Shown here one piece after another: positions 23,258 through 35,636 of a stretch of 64,000 nucleotides of DNA (its first letter is position 1; every line of letters starts with the position of its first letter). The stretch is from Apostichopus japonicus (lineage: Eukaryota > Echinodermata > Holothuroidea > Aspidochirotida > Stichopodidae): contig NC_092567.1 of the NCBI RefSeq assembly GCF_037975245.1, forward strand, positions 12,476,876 to 12,540,875, in the 5' to 3' direction. The notes beneath the pieces were generated by a model, which had not been told where the DNA came from, did no database searches, and was given only the letters and a program-made list of their open reading frames with translations. The position numbers were made by a program, and so were the translations under genes.

Positions 23258-25902
23258 TCAGAGCCGATTACAATGCTTAAAGTGCTTGTCCAAAGCATTC
23301 TTAAACCCATTCACACGACTTGCAAGTACAACTTTCTCAGGCAAACCATTCCACTCATTCACAACCCTATTAGAAAAAAGTTATGCCGAACATTAATCCT
23401 ACTATGCGACTTTTGGAGTTTAAGACAATGACCTCTAGTACAACTACTGTTGGCAAACAAGAAAATGTCGGTAAAGGATAAATTGTCGAAACCATACACA
23501 ATCTTGAAAACCTGGATCAAGTCCCCACGTAACCTCCTAAGCTCCAGTGTGGTGAGATTCAACAGTTGTAACCGCCTATAATAAGGAACCCTCTTTAAGG
23601 AACTAATCATACTAGTAGCCCTCCTCTGGACCTTTTCAAGTACTTTCTTATCCTTAGCAAAGTAAGGGTTCCAAGCATACTCCAGATGAGGCCTAACCAA
23701 CTGCTTATAAAGCCTAACTACGATGTCCTCTTTCAGAAAACTGAAGTTCCTCTTGATCATACCTAAAACCCTATTACCTCTTTTAGCAGCTTCAAGACAA
23801 TGTTTAGAAGGTTGCAGAGGTGAGTCAATGTAGATACCTAGGTCTCTTTCAACAGAGACCTCCTGTAACTCCACACCATTTAGATTGTATGTAAACTTTT
23901 GGTTACTACTACCAATGTGCATTACCTTACATTTATCAATATTAAAAAGCATTTGCCACCCCTGAGACCAGGAAAAAATCTTATCTAAATCCGCTTGAAA
24001 TTTCTCAGAATCGCTTTTGGAAGAGACCTCACAATACAATTTGGTGTCATCAGCAAACTTCTTAGCTTTACACAAAATATCTCCGTCGATGTCAATTATA
24101 TAGGCAACAAACAACACGGGACCTAATACAGACCCTTGTGGAACCCCAATAGTAACGTTCTGCCAAGAAGAAGCACAGCCTTTAATTACCACCCTCTGTT
24201 CCCTATTACCAAGCCAATTCCCGATCCAAGACAGTAAATTCCCTATGACACCCATGCTTTTCAGCCTAAGTAAAAGACGCTGGCGGGGAACTTTATCAAA
24301 GGCCTTCTGGAAATCCAGGAACACAACATCTACAGACCTCTGCCTATTTAGTGAACTTGTTACATCTTCCATAAACTCAAGGATATTAGTGAGACAAGAC
24401 CTTTTTTGACAAAAGCCATGTTGAGACTCTCTGATCAAAGACTGACTGCTGAAGTGACAGACCATAGACCTTTTAACAATAGACTCCATGACCTTACAAA
24501 CTACACTAGTGAGACTAACGGGCCTATAATTACAGGGCTTAGACTTATCACCCTTCTTGAAAATTGGGGTAATATTAGCACATCTCCAGTCCCTATGAAC
24601 ATAACCTTCATCCATAAATTTACTAAAAACCAACGAGAGTGGAACGCAGAAATGGTGTGCACAAGTCTTCAACAAATACGGATGGATTGCATCCGGTCCA
24701 GAAGCTTTAGAAACATTTAGAAGAAGCAGCTCCTTTAAGACAACCTCATCCGAAAATAAGACCGTATCCAGTTTAGGCCTATCACTTTCCCCCCTGAAAA
24801 TCTGGAATACTACTCGTATCTTCCCTTGTGAAAACCGACACAAAATAGTTGTTCAAAAGATCTGCAAGATCCTGACTATCAGTAACTATATTATCAGCCT
24901 GTGGTGCCCTAAGAGAACAATTGCATCTTTAACTTTCTGCTTTGACCTGACATAAGAAAAGAAGGCCTTTGGGTTATCCTATGTTATTTTCAGGGCAATG
25001 CTTTTTTCGAAATTAAATTTTGCATCAGAGACTAAGCATTCTACCTTCAGCTGATGAATTTTAAACTTGGCCAAAAGAGATTCAGATTTAGTCCTCCTAA
25101 ACAACCTCCACATTCTGCGTTTTTGCCTAATTGCACATCTAACTTTCTTATTCATCCAGTGAGGCATACTGCTTTTACGACGACGATTCTTCCACGGAAC
25201 ATGATTTTCCATAATGACCTTTAATTTTTCAGCAAAACAAATCCAAGACTTAGAAGCACTCATATATCTAAACAAATTAATCTAATCTGTACCCTTTAGT
25301 AAAGTTTCAATTGCCTCTGTATCTGATCTCGAAAAATCAGGGACTTTTTCATTGCTAACAGAATTTACGACTTTGCAAACAACATCAAAAGCTAGTATAT
25401 CATGATCACTAGTTCCTAGTTTTCCTCGATCCGTCAAATCAACAACATTGCTTGGATTACAACTCAAAACAAGATCCAGGATGTTATCCCCCTAGTAGGG
25501 AAAGTAACATGTTGATGTAAAAAGCAATCTTGCACAACATCTAGAAAATTACTACCCTTCCTACTACTAGAGCCATCTATCCAATTAATGTCAGGAAACT
25601 TAAAGTCGCCCATTTAAACAACATCACCTTTAGCAGCCTTTCTAATTTAATCAAACAGCACTACATCATTATCATCGCTGCTGTTAGGAGAGCGGTAAAC
25701 AACACCCACAGTGATAACGTCCCTGGACCTCACCAGACAGAATTAACAAAAGCCCCTTGCAACTGAGATTTCTCAACACTTACAATGTCATCCCTAACAT
25801 ACAGTAAAACTCCCCCACCAACCCCATTATGAGTATCCCTTCTGTCCTGACGATACACAACATACCCCGGGTGAGAAACCTCAGCACTATCAATGTCCTC
25901 CC
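23258..25902 (-). pseudogene. CR1-like non-LTR retrotransposon ORF2 (endonuclease plus reverse transcriptase), decayed
   Basis: The minus strand reads as a CR1/jockey-type ORF2 in broken frames. The largest piece, 23359-24843 (494 codons), is the reverse transcriptase. It has FKKGDKSKPCNYRPVSLTS at about residues 95-113, LDFQKAFDKV at 176-185, GVPQGSVLGP at 233-242 and the catalytic FADD at 263-266, followed by a thumb region. Upstream, 24979-25275 is the linker and 25282-25467 carries the GTSDHD motif of the APE-type endonuclease. Further endonuclease remnants continue to about 25902. Frameshifts or stops lie near 24820, 24980, 25280 and 25490-25780. At the 3' side the frame shifts near 23375, and the original stop is probably at 23258-23260. 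The 5' part (ORF1 and start of the endonuclease) is absent, as usual for reverse-transcribed copies. It cannot make an intact protein. Confidence 0.9.
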
Positions 25903-25983
25903 ATTATTTTTGCCGTTGAAAACTATTTCCCTGTCCTTTTGACCATGTGCTACGGTTAATAATGTCTTTGATGCAACGTTCAT

Positions 25984-27944
25984 ACATCGTTACAATAAGT
26001 CGTTGAAGCTTGATTATTTTAATCGACATTGCGTAAACAGTTATTTACACATACTGTAACTGGAATGGGGTCAGTTCGAGCTGGGGTTGCGCCGACTTGT
26101 CTATAGTGGTCGGAGATAAGGAAAATTTCATTCAACTTTGAATACAACTTACAAATAATATTGCATTGGGTAATTGTTAATGGTAACGTATGAAGGGTTC
26201 ATAAATGTTGTGTTTTTGTGTCGTCGGGATTTTTAAGATTTTTTTTTGCTACTAAATTTAAGGGCTTAAGAAAATCAGTTAAATTTCCAATGTTTATATA
26301 TTTTTTAATTTTCTCTCTAAGTTTTGTTTTACATAACATTGATTTCAAACACCACAGCGTGTTCATAGACTATAATATTATCGCAAACGCTATGGAAGAG
26401 AGTTTTATACTATACAGTAGTATACAATGCGTGATGTCAAGGTCATCATATATGGTACTGTAGCTAGTCTACGGCACAATTTCCCGCTTCGAAACTTGAC
26501 AATCACTTGTTTTTGTAGTTTAGTTATAGGTTTCATCATTTGTTTTTTTTACTTTTGTGCATATTATAGACCTAGGCATATCGATCACTATAGGCTAGCG
26601 TACAATTGAATGTAATGTATGGGGTCATTATAGCTAGGTATTGTGTGTTCCTACACAGGTAAATTAAATTGAATGTTTTTCATGGAAGACTGGTGGGACG
26701 CAAGATTTTTTTTCTAAGCGGACGCAAAACAGTTTTAAAACTTTGCTTTGTAAAACGAACTGACTTTGCACTTTAATACAATGTGTTTTTGAACCTTGAT
26801 CTGAAAAATTAGCAGCAACTATACAGATATACTGAAAGCCCATGTCTGTTTTAAATGACATCCGCTTAGGAAAATCATACGTTGTACATTATGCGTACAT
26901 GTGGTATCGGGCATGTTGCTGTACTAAATTAGTTTTCACATTATCACCGTAATGATGATGTTAGGTATCGTGGTACACGTTTTCGCATATGTCAGTTGCA
27001 AGTGTACTGACCATGGAATTTCAATTTCTTTATACGGCACACAATCAAATGAATTTTATGATATAGTTGAGTTCATTGCTTAACACAGGCAAGGCTATTT
27101 ACAGGAATTTTCCTATTCAATTGACAGGTGGACAAACCTGCATATGGACTCGTAACAACACGATCAATGATTAGATGAAGACATGAAGGGTAAATCGTAA
27201 GTCAGTTTCAGTTGACTTACTTTTCTCTTTAGGTTCAACAAGATGGTAATTCAACATAAAATTAACACTCGTTACCTTCTTTAACTATCTTGTAAGAGAT
27301 ATTCCGGTTGATGGAAATTACTGTATGGAATATTTTTAAATTATTTGCGCGTAAGTAATTTTAATGATTGTAACACGTAGCATAGAGTTAGGAATCATAG
27401 TCTTTGTGTCTCTTTGTCACGTACTAATCATTGCACCTCCTAGAAATACAATATTCTCTCCCAACACCTTTTCATTAACAACACATTGAACCAAATCATA
27501 TGCAACATCAAAACAATGCAGTATATACCTTGACGGTTAACGGGACGATGTAATTATTTAGATTCCCTATTTTGCTCATATTTTTAAAAAAGAAAAACAG
27601 ATTCTCGGAAACGATGGACAGGGGCTCTACTGACACGACCCCTTTACGCTTCGTAGACTGTCTGAAGTTAATCAAATGGTAATGGAGCTGAATCCTGATC
27701 TTCAAGGTAGTTGCCTTTAACTCTGACTTTGCCATTTGCGTGTCTTTATTTTATTTCGTTAAAAAATGTAACCCCCTCCCCCTCTGTCGTCATAATAACA
27801 CATAGAACAGTAACAAAATTGTAATATCAATAACGAATTAACAATTAACATTTTCGTGTTCCCATGTGTGTCATTAATGTATTGTTCGTAACATTTAGTC
27901 ATAAGTGGTAACATTTACACATATTATTTCTGTTTTTTGTTTAG
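25984..27944. other. Upstream flank or intron of the NLR gene; no exon recognised
   Basis: No coding exon could be supported. An NLR normally has a CARD, Death or DED domain upstream of NACHT. That exon should end in phase 1 to join the acceptor at 27943-27944. None was identified, so the gene start lies here undetected or further upstream, outside the window. Confidence 0.5.
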
Positions 27945-29440
27945 AGAAGAAAATATTTCTGATAGAAGGTCTCAAAAGGACATATAAAGGCCAATATGAT
28001 GCGATTCAACCCCTACCATATATAAAAGATAGACTTTATTGTGTGGACAAGGTCTTTGTAGAAGGGGGCGTTGAAGTTTGTCTGGCACCGGAGCTAACAT
28101 CAGGCACAGGAGGATCATGGGAGCGTTTGGAATCTTACAAAAGTATTTATACTGACATTCGGTTTAAATCCAAGAGACGCATTATACAAGGAGAGCCCGG
28201 GTATGGTAAGTCGACGTTAACCCTTCAGCTGGCCTACGATTGGTGCAATGACGTATCTGATTCCCCGATGAACAATGTAGAAATACTAATTCTTCTTCGG
28301 TTAAGACAACTTGGAAGTATAAAATCTCTCTACAGGGCGATTAAGTCATTTCTTCTCTTCAATGAACCCCGTGTTAGCAAACATGAGATTGAAAAGATCA
28401 TTCACAGTTGCTCGTCCGTCCACATTATTTTGGATGGATATGACGAGTATCCTGGCAGGGACAGCAATGATAATGACGATGTACACAGGATCATCAAGAT
28501 GGAACTGTTTGCAGACTTTGATGTCAGCTTAACCACAAGATATCTTCCAGAAAGTCTTAGAAAAGAAACTAAGAGGGCCAAACTAACAGGGTTCGATGAC
28601 AAAGCTAGGGATGAGTACATTTGCAAGGCCGTAGTAGGTAACAACGATGAGGCAGTGGCAGAAATAAAGCAACGGCTCAATGAAAACTCCATCCTTGCTG
28701 ATCTTTGCCAGGTGCCTCTCATATTCGTGATGTTTGCCCACATGGCTCATGATCAGAGAGACCTCATGAAGTTCAAGTCTGTCACACAGTTCTTCAAACA
28801 CATGATTATATGTTTTTACGACCATCTGAAACAGAAATTTAAAGACAATAGAAGCAACAAGTTATATCTTCATGAAATGGAACATCATAAGCTAGACAAA
28901 ATAGCTTTCGTAGGATTAAACAAGAAAAACCAACAATTGTCATGGATTAAGACTAGATTTCGTCAAAGAGTCGGGCCAGAATTATATGACCAGTATATTT
29001 TAATTGGCATTTTGGTGGAGGAAGATGTAGTGAGCGATGATTCTACTGGAGACAATGTGTTGTTTACAACGATGGTCCGTTTTTATCATAAACTATTCTG
29101 TGAATGGTATGCAGCCCACCACCTTGTCACTCTTGTAAAGAACGCACACGATCTCTCTGATATGCTCAGGTTCTTAGATCCATTTGATCTTCAGTACCTG
29201 TTTAGATTCGCTTGTGGTCTGAATCCCAATGCTGGAAAGAAACTCATCAACCATTTGAAGGGATTACCAGGCGGGGATAAGTTTGCCATCCTCTGTATCC
29301 TGGAACAAACTGGTGACGTCAACGACATTATGGATTCGGTGAAAGAGCTCTGCTCGCGTCGCGTTGAGATAAAGAAAGGCGACAGCGCTCTTCTTCAAAG
29401 ATCGACGACACAGTTGCTGGAGATTGCATCTAAAAATCAT
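27945..29440 (+). CDS. NLR-like gene, NACHT ATPase exon
   Basis: A 1,496-nt exon bounded by a pyrimidine-rich acceptor (TTTTTTGTTTAG, AG at 27943-27944) and a consensus donor GTAAGT at 29441. It enters in phase 1 and leaves in phase 0. It encodes about 498 residues of a NACHT-family STAND ATPase, the nucleotide-switch module of NOD-like receptors. The P-loop GEPGYGKST is at 28190-28216. Walker B IILDGYDEY lies about 78 residues later, and the sensor-like SLTTRYLP follows. After that come winged-helix and helical regions with LCQVPLIFVMF and a FYHKLFCEWYAAHHL stretch typical of animal NLRs. All key residues are intact. It resembles the large NLR families of echinoderms and lancelets. The ATG at 27905 lies before the acceptor and is probably intronic. 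The role, by family, is intracellular sensing of microbes or damage; the ligand is unknown. Confidence 0.93.
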
Positions 29441-30365
29441 GTAAGTTATCTAATAAAAAAAATCTTTTCCATTTTTTCCTACACCTAATTTAGGAACTGT
29501 TTATTATTTTATAATGATTTTGTTTTCGTTATTGTAAAGTCTATTGACAGAATGCGGATGGTTTTCCTAGCTAATGAATATACAGTGGTGTATAGAGAAT
29601 AATTGCAAATGATTTCATATATTTAAACCAATCAGAATACTCTCTGCAAGTGCTAAGTTGAGCTAAAACTCTAATCAAACTGATGATGAATTGAGAATAT
29701 TGAACATATACTTCAACATAAAATCATGGAGTGTTAATGTTTGGAATTTCAGATTCTTTTGTTACGAATAAATCGCTAGTCTTCAAAGAATTTAAATAAA
29801 TATTAAATGCTTCGAATGATTGAATTGAACCTGGAACAACAAGCCATATATGTTGGAGGAAATTGTCTTATCGTTTAAGGTACCCCATTAACATAATGTA
29901 ACATCAGTTATCATTAATACCAATACATAGTCGGTAACCGATAATTTACAATGTGGTGATCGAAACAGTCATTTGGTAGTTCTTCTATCAAAGTAAAACT
30001 GTATAATTGAAGTGAAAGAGCCAAAAAAGTACACCAATTAAGAAAGTATAATTTCACACATTGCATGGTAACGAATTCATTAAAATATGTTGTGAGTGAC
30101 ATATAAGTGATGTCACCGATATAGTAATACATCATCATCATTCCTGGTCGTCTGACATTACTATTTCAAATTGAAATAGGATCGTTAATACATGGTATGG
30201 TATGGTAATACATATCAGGAAATGTTGAGAGAGGTGAATGATCAAAGTGTATTCTTTGTGTGGAAATATGTAGCCTGTTATCTTCTCAACAGTATTACTA
30301 GCAGTATTTAGTATGATTGATATTTGAGCAAATACTTAGGTACATGTGGAACATTTCATCATGCG

Positions 30366-30366
<1 letters not shown>

Positions 30367-30399
<33 letters not shown>

Positions 30400-30458
30400 C
30401 ATACATATATATATTTATGTATATATATATACATTATATATATATTATTATATATATA

Positions 30459-30493
<35 letters not shown>
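30367..30493. repeat. (TA)n microsatellite
   Basis: About 125 bp of nearly pure TA repeats. It directly abuts the 3' tail of the tRNA-derived SINE on the minus strand. Similar tracts lie at 30880-30962 and 31087-31125. The IYIYIY-type frame through it is an artefact. Confidence 0.97.
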
Positions 30494-30496
<3 letters not shown>

Positions 30497-30615
30497 GAAA
30501 ATCGTAAGGAGTTGGAAAATCAAGAACAGTGAAAAAACTTCCAGCCTCCACCGGGATTAGAACCCGGGCCTCCCGCTTTGTACGCGGACACCCTAACCAA
30601 CTAGGCCATGGACGC
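30494..30615 (-). repeat. tRNA-derived SINE (or tRNA pseudogene with tail)
   Basis: On the minus strand 30543-30615 folds like a tRNA. The acceptor strands GCGTCCA and TGGAGGC pair with one mismatch. The A-box TGGCCTAGTTGG and B-box-like GGTTCTAATCC (one change from GGTTCRANNCC) are present, with an anticodon arm of TCCGC-loop-GCGGG. About 50 bases of unrelated body follow, and then a (TA)n tail. That layout, head plus body plus simple tail, suggests a SINE rather than a working tRNA. The end of the tail region (AAATGAAAGTCGTAA) recurs at 30861. Confidence 0.7.
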
Positions 30616-30873
30616 TGATTGTATGTCCAGAGGTTCTAAACCGGTAAGGTAGGTCGTAATTCCACTGTAGGCGTTTTGTCACCTGTATCGAACAATACTG
30701 TTTTGGTGACATATTTTGCCTTACTCTAGAGATCAAACATGATGCTAACCAACTCGAAAATCATTTGTGATTCCTAAAGCCGGATCTTGAAAGAGATACT
30801 TTGAACAGACTTACTGTTAATGAAATGGAGGTAAACGACAAAGGCAAATGAATATATATAAATGAAAGTCGTA

Positions 30874-30916
<43 letters not shown>

Positions 30917-30962
30917 GTAGTATTTGAGTATATATATATATTTTTATATATATATATATATA

Positions 30963-31066
30963 GGTTGATCGGTGTCGCACATTCAATTGATGGGTGCCGC
31001 ACATTCGATTGATGGGTGCCACACATTCGATTGATCGATGTCGAACATTCGATTGATGGGTGTAAT
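30963..31066 (+). repeat. ~23-bp minisatellite between TA tracts
   Basis: Four to five imperfect units of TTGATGGGTGCCGCACATTCGA type, lying between two (TA)n tracts. Non-coding. Confidence 0.85.
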
Positions 31067-31086
31067 CACATTTGTAATCACTCGAA

Positions 31087-31125
<39 letters not shown>

Positions 31126-31499
31126 CAGTGGGCTAGATCTCCTGACGGGAGGGGGCTGCTGCCCCGCTCACCCCTCCCAAGATGACGCCACCCTGTTGGT
31201 AATAATAAAGGTGCGGCAAAGATGGCAGAAGAATTTTGGTCGTCTTATTTCAGCCAATATTCGTCAGAAACGAGTGGACTTCTTTTCATTAATCTAGGTC
31301 GATAAAATATATGTTTACTAAAACATATAGTGTAAACAGAGCGGTCCCTTATTCCACTCAGGAACCACCCTATTTCGAGAGAAATTTTATCGCCGTCCCA
31401 GGGGAGGGGTTTAAAGGATGGATGTCCCTTTCCCCTTTGACTTTTAACAAATAATTAAGGGTCCTTACAGTAGATGCAACCTGGTACTGTCTTTTGCAT

Positions 31500-32760
31500 T
31501 TTTTATGTATATTTTTTTCTCAAAAATCGTTAAAAAATGATTTCCGCGTCTTCGGCCTGCACTTATAGAAAATAGCTTCGTCCCGGCGTATATTGGATGG
31601 AATGCTAACAAAACACTTCATCGCTTTCCTGCATCTACAGAATTTCCGGCATTGATAAAAACCAATATATTTCCACGGTTTTTTCCACCTGTTTTAAGAC
31701 GAGACAACCCCGTTCCCTCTCTATCGCATATTGGCTGAAATGTGCCCAAATCGCTTTCTCACCCTCCCTTGAAAAAATCTTCAAATTCCGCTTTTGTAAA
31801 AAATGAAATCCGCGTTTCGATCTGCATTTAGAGACAACAGATTCAACCTCCAGCATATTAGCTGAAATGCGCCCCGAAACCCTTTTCCGTCCCTTGATAA
31901 AATCACATATATTGTTCCACCTTTGTAAAACATTTCCGCCTTTTTGACCTGCATTTAGTGAAAACAGATTCATGCCCAACTCCTTTTTGACAAATATTGG
32001 CTGAAATGCGCCAATTTTTTGTTTACACTTTTCCTCCATTTATAGAATTTCCTCCATTGTAAAAAAAAAAACATTTCCGCGTATTTAGTGAACAAATCCC
32101 AACACGTCCAGGCGCATGATGGATGAAATGCGCTCAAAAAACTTCACCCTTGCGTGACGAAATCCTCAAGTTTCGCCTTAATATAATTTTTTTTTCGTGT
32201 TTTCGGCCTGCATTTCGTGAGGAAAAGAAGCTTCAAACCGAACCAATTCTTGTATAATATTTGCTTAAATATGCCTTAAATATGTGTTCACTTTCCCTGC
32301 GTTAAGAGACTTTCCGCCATTATGAAAAAAACCTCGTTTTTTACCTGCCTTTAGTGAAAACAAAAATATAACCCCAGCGCTCCCCCACCCTTTCCTGGCA
32401 CATAATGGCTGAAACGCGCCAAAAACTGTTCACCTCCCTCGACAAAATCATCGAGTTTCGTCATTCATCGTGTAAAAAACATTTCCGCGATTTCGATTTG
32501 CATTTAGTAAAAAAATAAAAAGCCCTTTCCCACACCTCCTTGCGAAAATTGGCTGAAAAGCGCTCACAAAACTACCTCCCTTGACAAAATAATCTAACTC
32601 ATCCATTGTAAACTTTAAGATTTCGGCGTTTCGACCTACATTCAGTGAAGTAGCTTAAAACCAGCAACCCTGGCGCATATAGGCTGAAATCCGCCCAAAA
32701 GACTTCGTCACCATCTTTTGACAAATTCCCCTCGTTTCCGCGCTTTCTGCGTTTTAGTCA
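31500..32760. repeat. Degenerate 130-140-bp tandem satellite
   Basis: A block of the form TTCCGCGTTTTCGACCTGCATTTAGTGAAAA, then ATATTGGCTGAAATGCGCC, then CCCTTGACAAAATC recurs at about 31540, 31810, 31940, 32070, 32195, 32335, 32480, 32620 and 32735. Copies differ strongly from one another, so the array is old. A 134-codon minus-strand frame covers only part of it and is not conserved between units. Confidence 0.8.
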
Positions 32761-32770
32761 TCTCAAATAT

Positions 32771-34948
32771 TGTCAATTAAATCTAGAAGTACTACTTAGA
32801 ATTTAAAGAGGACATGCTTAGCGATGAATCTTAGTAATAAATAATAAAGATCTTAGCCTAACTGTTGGCTGATTTTCAGAAATGCCCAAGTTAAAGCATA
32901 TCTTTACTATAAAAGAATTGATTAAAAGCAATCGGGAACTGAGTTCTGTTTAAGGTTCTTAAATTAAGCGAAGAATAAGCCAGCGCCTAACTTTCTCGGT
33001 AAGCTGATGTCTAAGCTATACTTCGAGAACAATTACTGCATTATAGCTAAGCAAAATTATTCCTAAACAAAATGTAGGATTTTGTTATCCCTTCCAAACA
33101 TCTTAAATCACAAAGGAATGGTCCAACTCGTGCCTAATCGTACATAACATAGCCGTATGGGCTTTCATACTTGTGCCAATCTATAACATTCCACAATGAT
33201 TATTGTAATGACCTAACTAACTCAATCGTTCAGCCAGTTATGTAAGAAACCTGCAGTTTTGACTGAACAGGCTGTCTGAAGTAATTTTCCAACCATCAGA
33301 GCTATGGTCATTTGAAATTTAAAAAGTAAAATGGTTTTAACATTGAAAGTGAGCCACTTGTTTTACCCTGCAACAATCTATAGCAGACGTTAATCAGAGC
33401 CGTATAGCTCTGACCGTCCCTTAGCGTTAAAAGGGCGCCATCTTCCCATAAAACACTTGATCTATCTCTTGTGTTTGTTAATCTACATTTGTCTGCTAAC
33501 TGTTTGCACCCGCTGAACTCCATCATAACAGAAGATATTACAATAAAGATCCCATCAACCCGATTAAACTGAAACGTAGTAATTAATTTGTATAATTAAA
33601 CCCCCAAGCATAGGAAATGTTTCAAAGATAACAATAATATTTGTAAAGAAAATGTTAAAAGCGGATGGTGTTATATAGTTGAAAGACCGATTAATTTTAG
33701 AAAGTTAAAATCATAAACATTACCCAATTTAGGAATAACTACAAACACATAGAAAGAAAAATGTAATATTTCGAAGAAATGCACTAGAAGTTAAGTTACA
33801 CTCAAACCGTAACTCAGGGATGAAGTTGATAGTTCAGGAGACTATCGGTAACTTCCATATGATGTTATTTAATTAAAATTTATTAGCTTTTAGAGGAAAG
33901 AGATCTAAACACAGATATACATCATTTAAACAATCCTATTAACTGGAAGTAAATAAAGTTCAATAATTAAATAATTCGGTAATTAAAATATTAATTTAAG
34001 CCTCATCACCCTTTCTCTCTTGAAACATGAATTTGATCTGCATCTGCTTCTCGAAATTGCATCTAAATTATCAGTAACAACTTATTTATTTAAATATAAT
34101 TCTGAAAAAAATCCTTAAACTTTATTAATACCATTGCAATATTTGAAATAAAGGCTTCCTTTTCATAAATCATATTATATTAGTGACATTCACATTCAAA
34201 ATTACAATTTCCAAATGAAAGTTCTAAATAAAAACACAACCTATTACATCAATATTTTCCTTCAAAAGTATAATCTCAAATATTGATTAGCCAATTTTTG
34301 TAAAATTCTCAACCCGTCTTTGAGATTTGTTTCCAGTTAATTAATAAATTAAACTTGCTTCATTCTATTCATTTCATCATAGATTCTAATTTGATAAAAC
34401 CTTACTTAATATAAAACCTTTAATTCATCATGTTATCGTAAAACAACAAAACTAATCCTTTAATCCTACATTACCGATTTTATTACCTCTAATCGAATCC
34501 ATTTATTTCTGTTTGTATTTGACTCCCCTGTAAAGGTCAAGTGACACGTAATAGATTCCTTTCAAACTTGCACAAATTGAGAAGCTACATATCAAAACCC
34601 TATACTCCAAATTTGGAGTTCCACGATTGTTTCTTTGCTGTTTTAATTAAGTTAATAACCAAGCTAATTCCGTAAGATAATGACGTCACGGGGGAACCGC
34701 CAATGTTACCAAAACTAAGTAGGCCTAATATGCTTACCGAGATCAAAGCCGTAAACAATATGTCACGGACAGTAAACAAAATATATGAGAATGGGTGCAC
34801 AACAGTACAAGAAAGTTTCGTGTTCGTCAAACACTGTATACAGCGATAGCTTAGTACCAGTGCACTCAGCCAGCCTAGCTGCCTAAGTAAAGATTGGCTT
34901 GGACCTTCGAGCGAATCTTATGTGTGCAGTGCGCACTTCACTAGTTAA
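32771..34948. other. No recognisable gene; AT-rich intron sequence
   Basis: Very AT-rich intronic DNA. The only marked site is a TGACGTCA octamer at 34681-34688, about 260 bp before the open frame of the small plus-strand gene. Confidence 0.5.
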
Positions 34949-35113
34949 AGTTTCGTTTCCTATCGCCTATCCGCGCAACTTGGATTTGGAACACCAACAG
35001 CTCGCCCTCTACAAGACAATGCCGTTACTTCTCTATTTGGAGAAAGTTTCTTCAAATCTCGAGGAGATATAGAAACAAGTAGCCCAGTAGTTGCGAAGCT
35101 GGATCGGAAAAGA
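34949..35113 (+). CDS. Candidate first exon of small plus-strand gene (no ATG)
   Basis: Open for 55 codons after a TAA at 34946-34948, and ends at a consensus donor GTAAGT (35114). It leaves in phase 0, and the next exon (35555-35636) is open in the same frame from its first base, so the frame runs on across the splice. No in-frame ATG is present. Either translation begins at the ATG in the next exon (35594) and this is 5' UTR, or an upstream exon supplies the start. The encoded stretch includes SLFGESFFKSRGDIE. No domain was recognised. Confidence 0.4.
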
Positions 35114-35554
35114 GTAAGTGTATTTTCTGGCCTAAGCCTACTACAAGGACTAACTTAGTATTATTACAGTAGGTTAATTCTTATAATTTCGTTCAGGTAG
35201 TTAGGCCCTAAATTAGGTATGGCGACGATAAAGTGAGGCGTAGGCTAGGGCTTACTAAAGCATTTGATAAGTGGTACATCATGAAGAATCCAGAATGACA
35301 AGCATCAGATGTTTACATGTCATTTTGCCCAATAATGTGCTCCCACCTATCTTCATACTCAGAGTCATGGCTCATATGTTGCACAGTAAATGACATCCTT
35401 GTATTTTGCCATTTTTGGTGGTAGGGCTGCAATTTTTGTTACAAGAGGAAACGCTTGTGACAGGTGCACATGCTTTCAAAAATAATCAAACTGCTTTTTT
35501 AAATGCACTTTCATAACTTCCTTGTTATTTTCTTTCCCAATTTTTACTACTTAG

Positions 35555-35636
35555 ATTAATCTAGAAGCTGTTCCCCAACCAACTGCAGTGAAAATGCAAA
35601 GACAAGATTTTGCAGAATGTACATCTCCATCTAAAG
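35555..35636 (+). CDS. Small plus-strand gene, exon with first ATG
   Basis: The acceptor TTTTTACTACTTAG ends at 35554 and the donor GTAGCA starts at 35637. The first in-frame ATG is at 35594-35596, giving 14 codons and one extra base, so it leaves in phase 1. The upstream part of the exon is also open in this frame. It joins in phase with the exon at 36389-36663. The gene is nested in the first recognised intron of the NLR gene, on the same strand. Confidence 0.5.

Noticed and set aside
24406-24720. 104-codon plus-strand frame
   Set aside because: Antisense shadow of the reverse transcriptase.
27905-27944. ATG at 27905 as the start of the NLR protein
   Set aside because: A strong pyrimidine tract and AG acceptor lie between this ATG and the first conserved residues. 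NLRs of this kind have an upstream domain, so the ATG is probably intronic.
28402-28825. Minus-strand frames across the NACHT exon
   Set aside because: Shadows of a strongly supported coding exon.
30317-31026. Frames rich in alternating I and Y
   Set aside because: Translations of (TA)n microsatellites.
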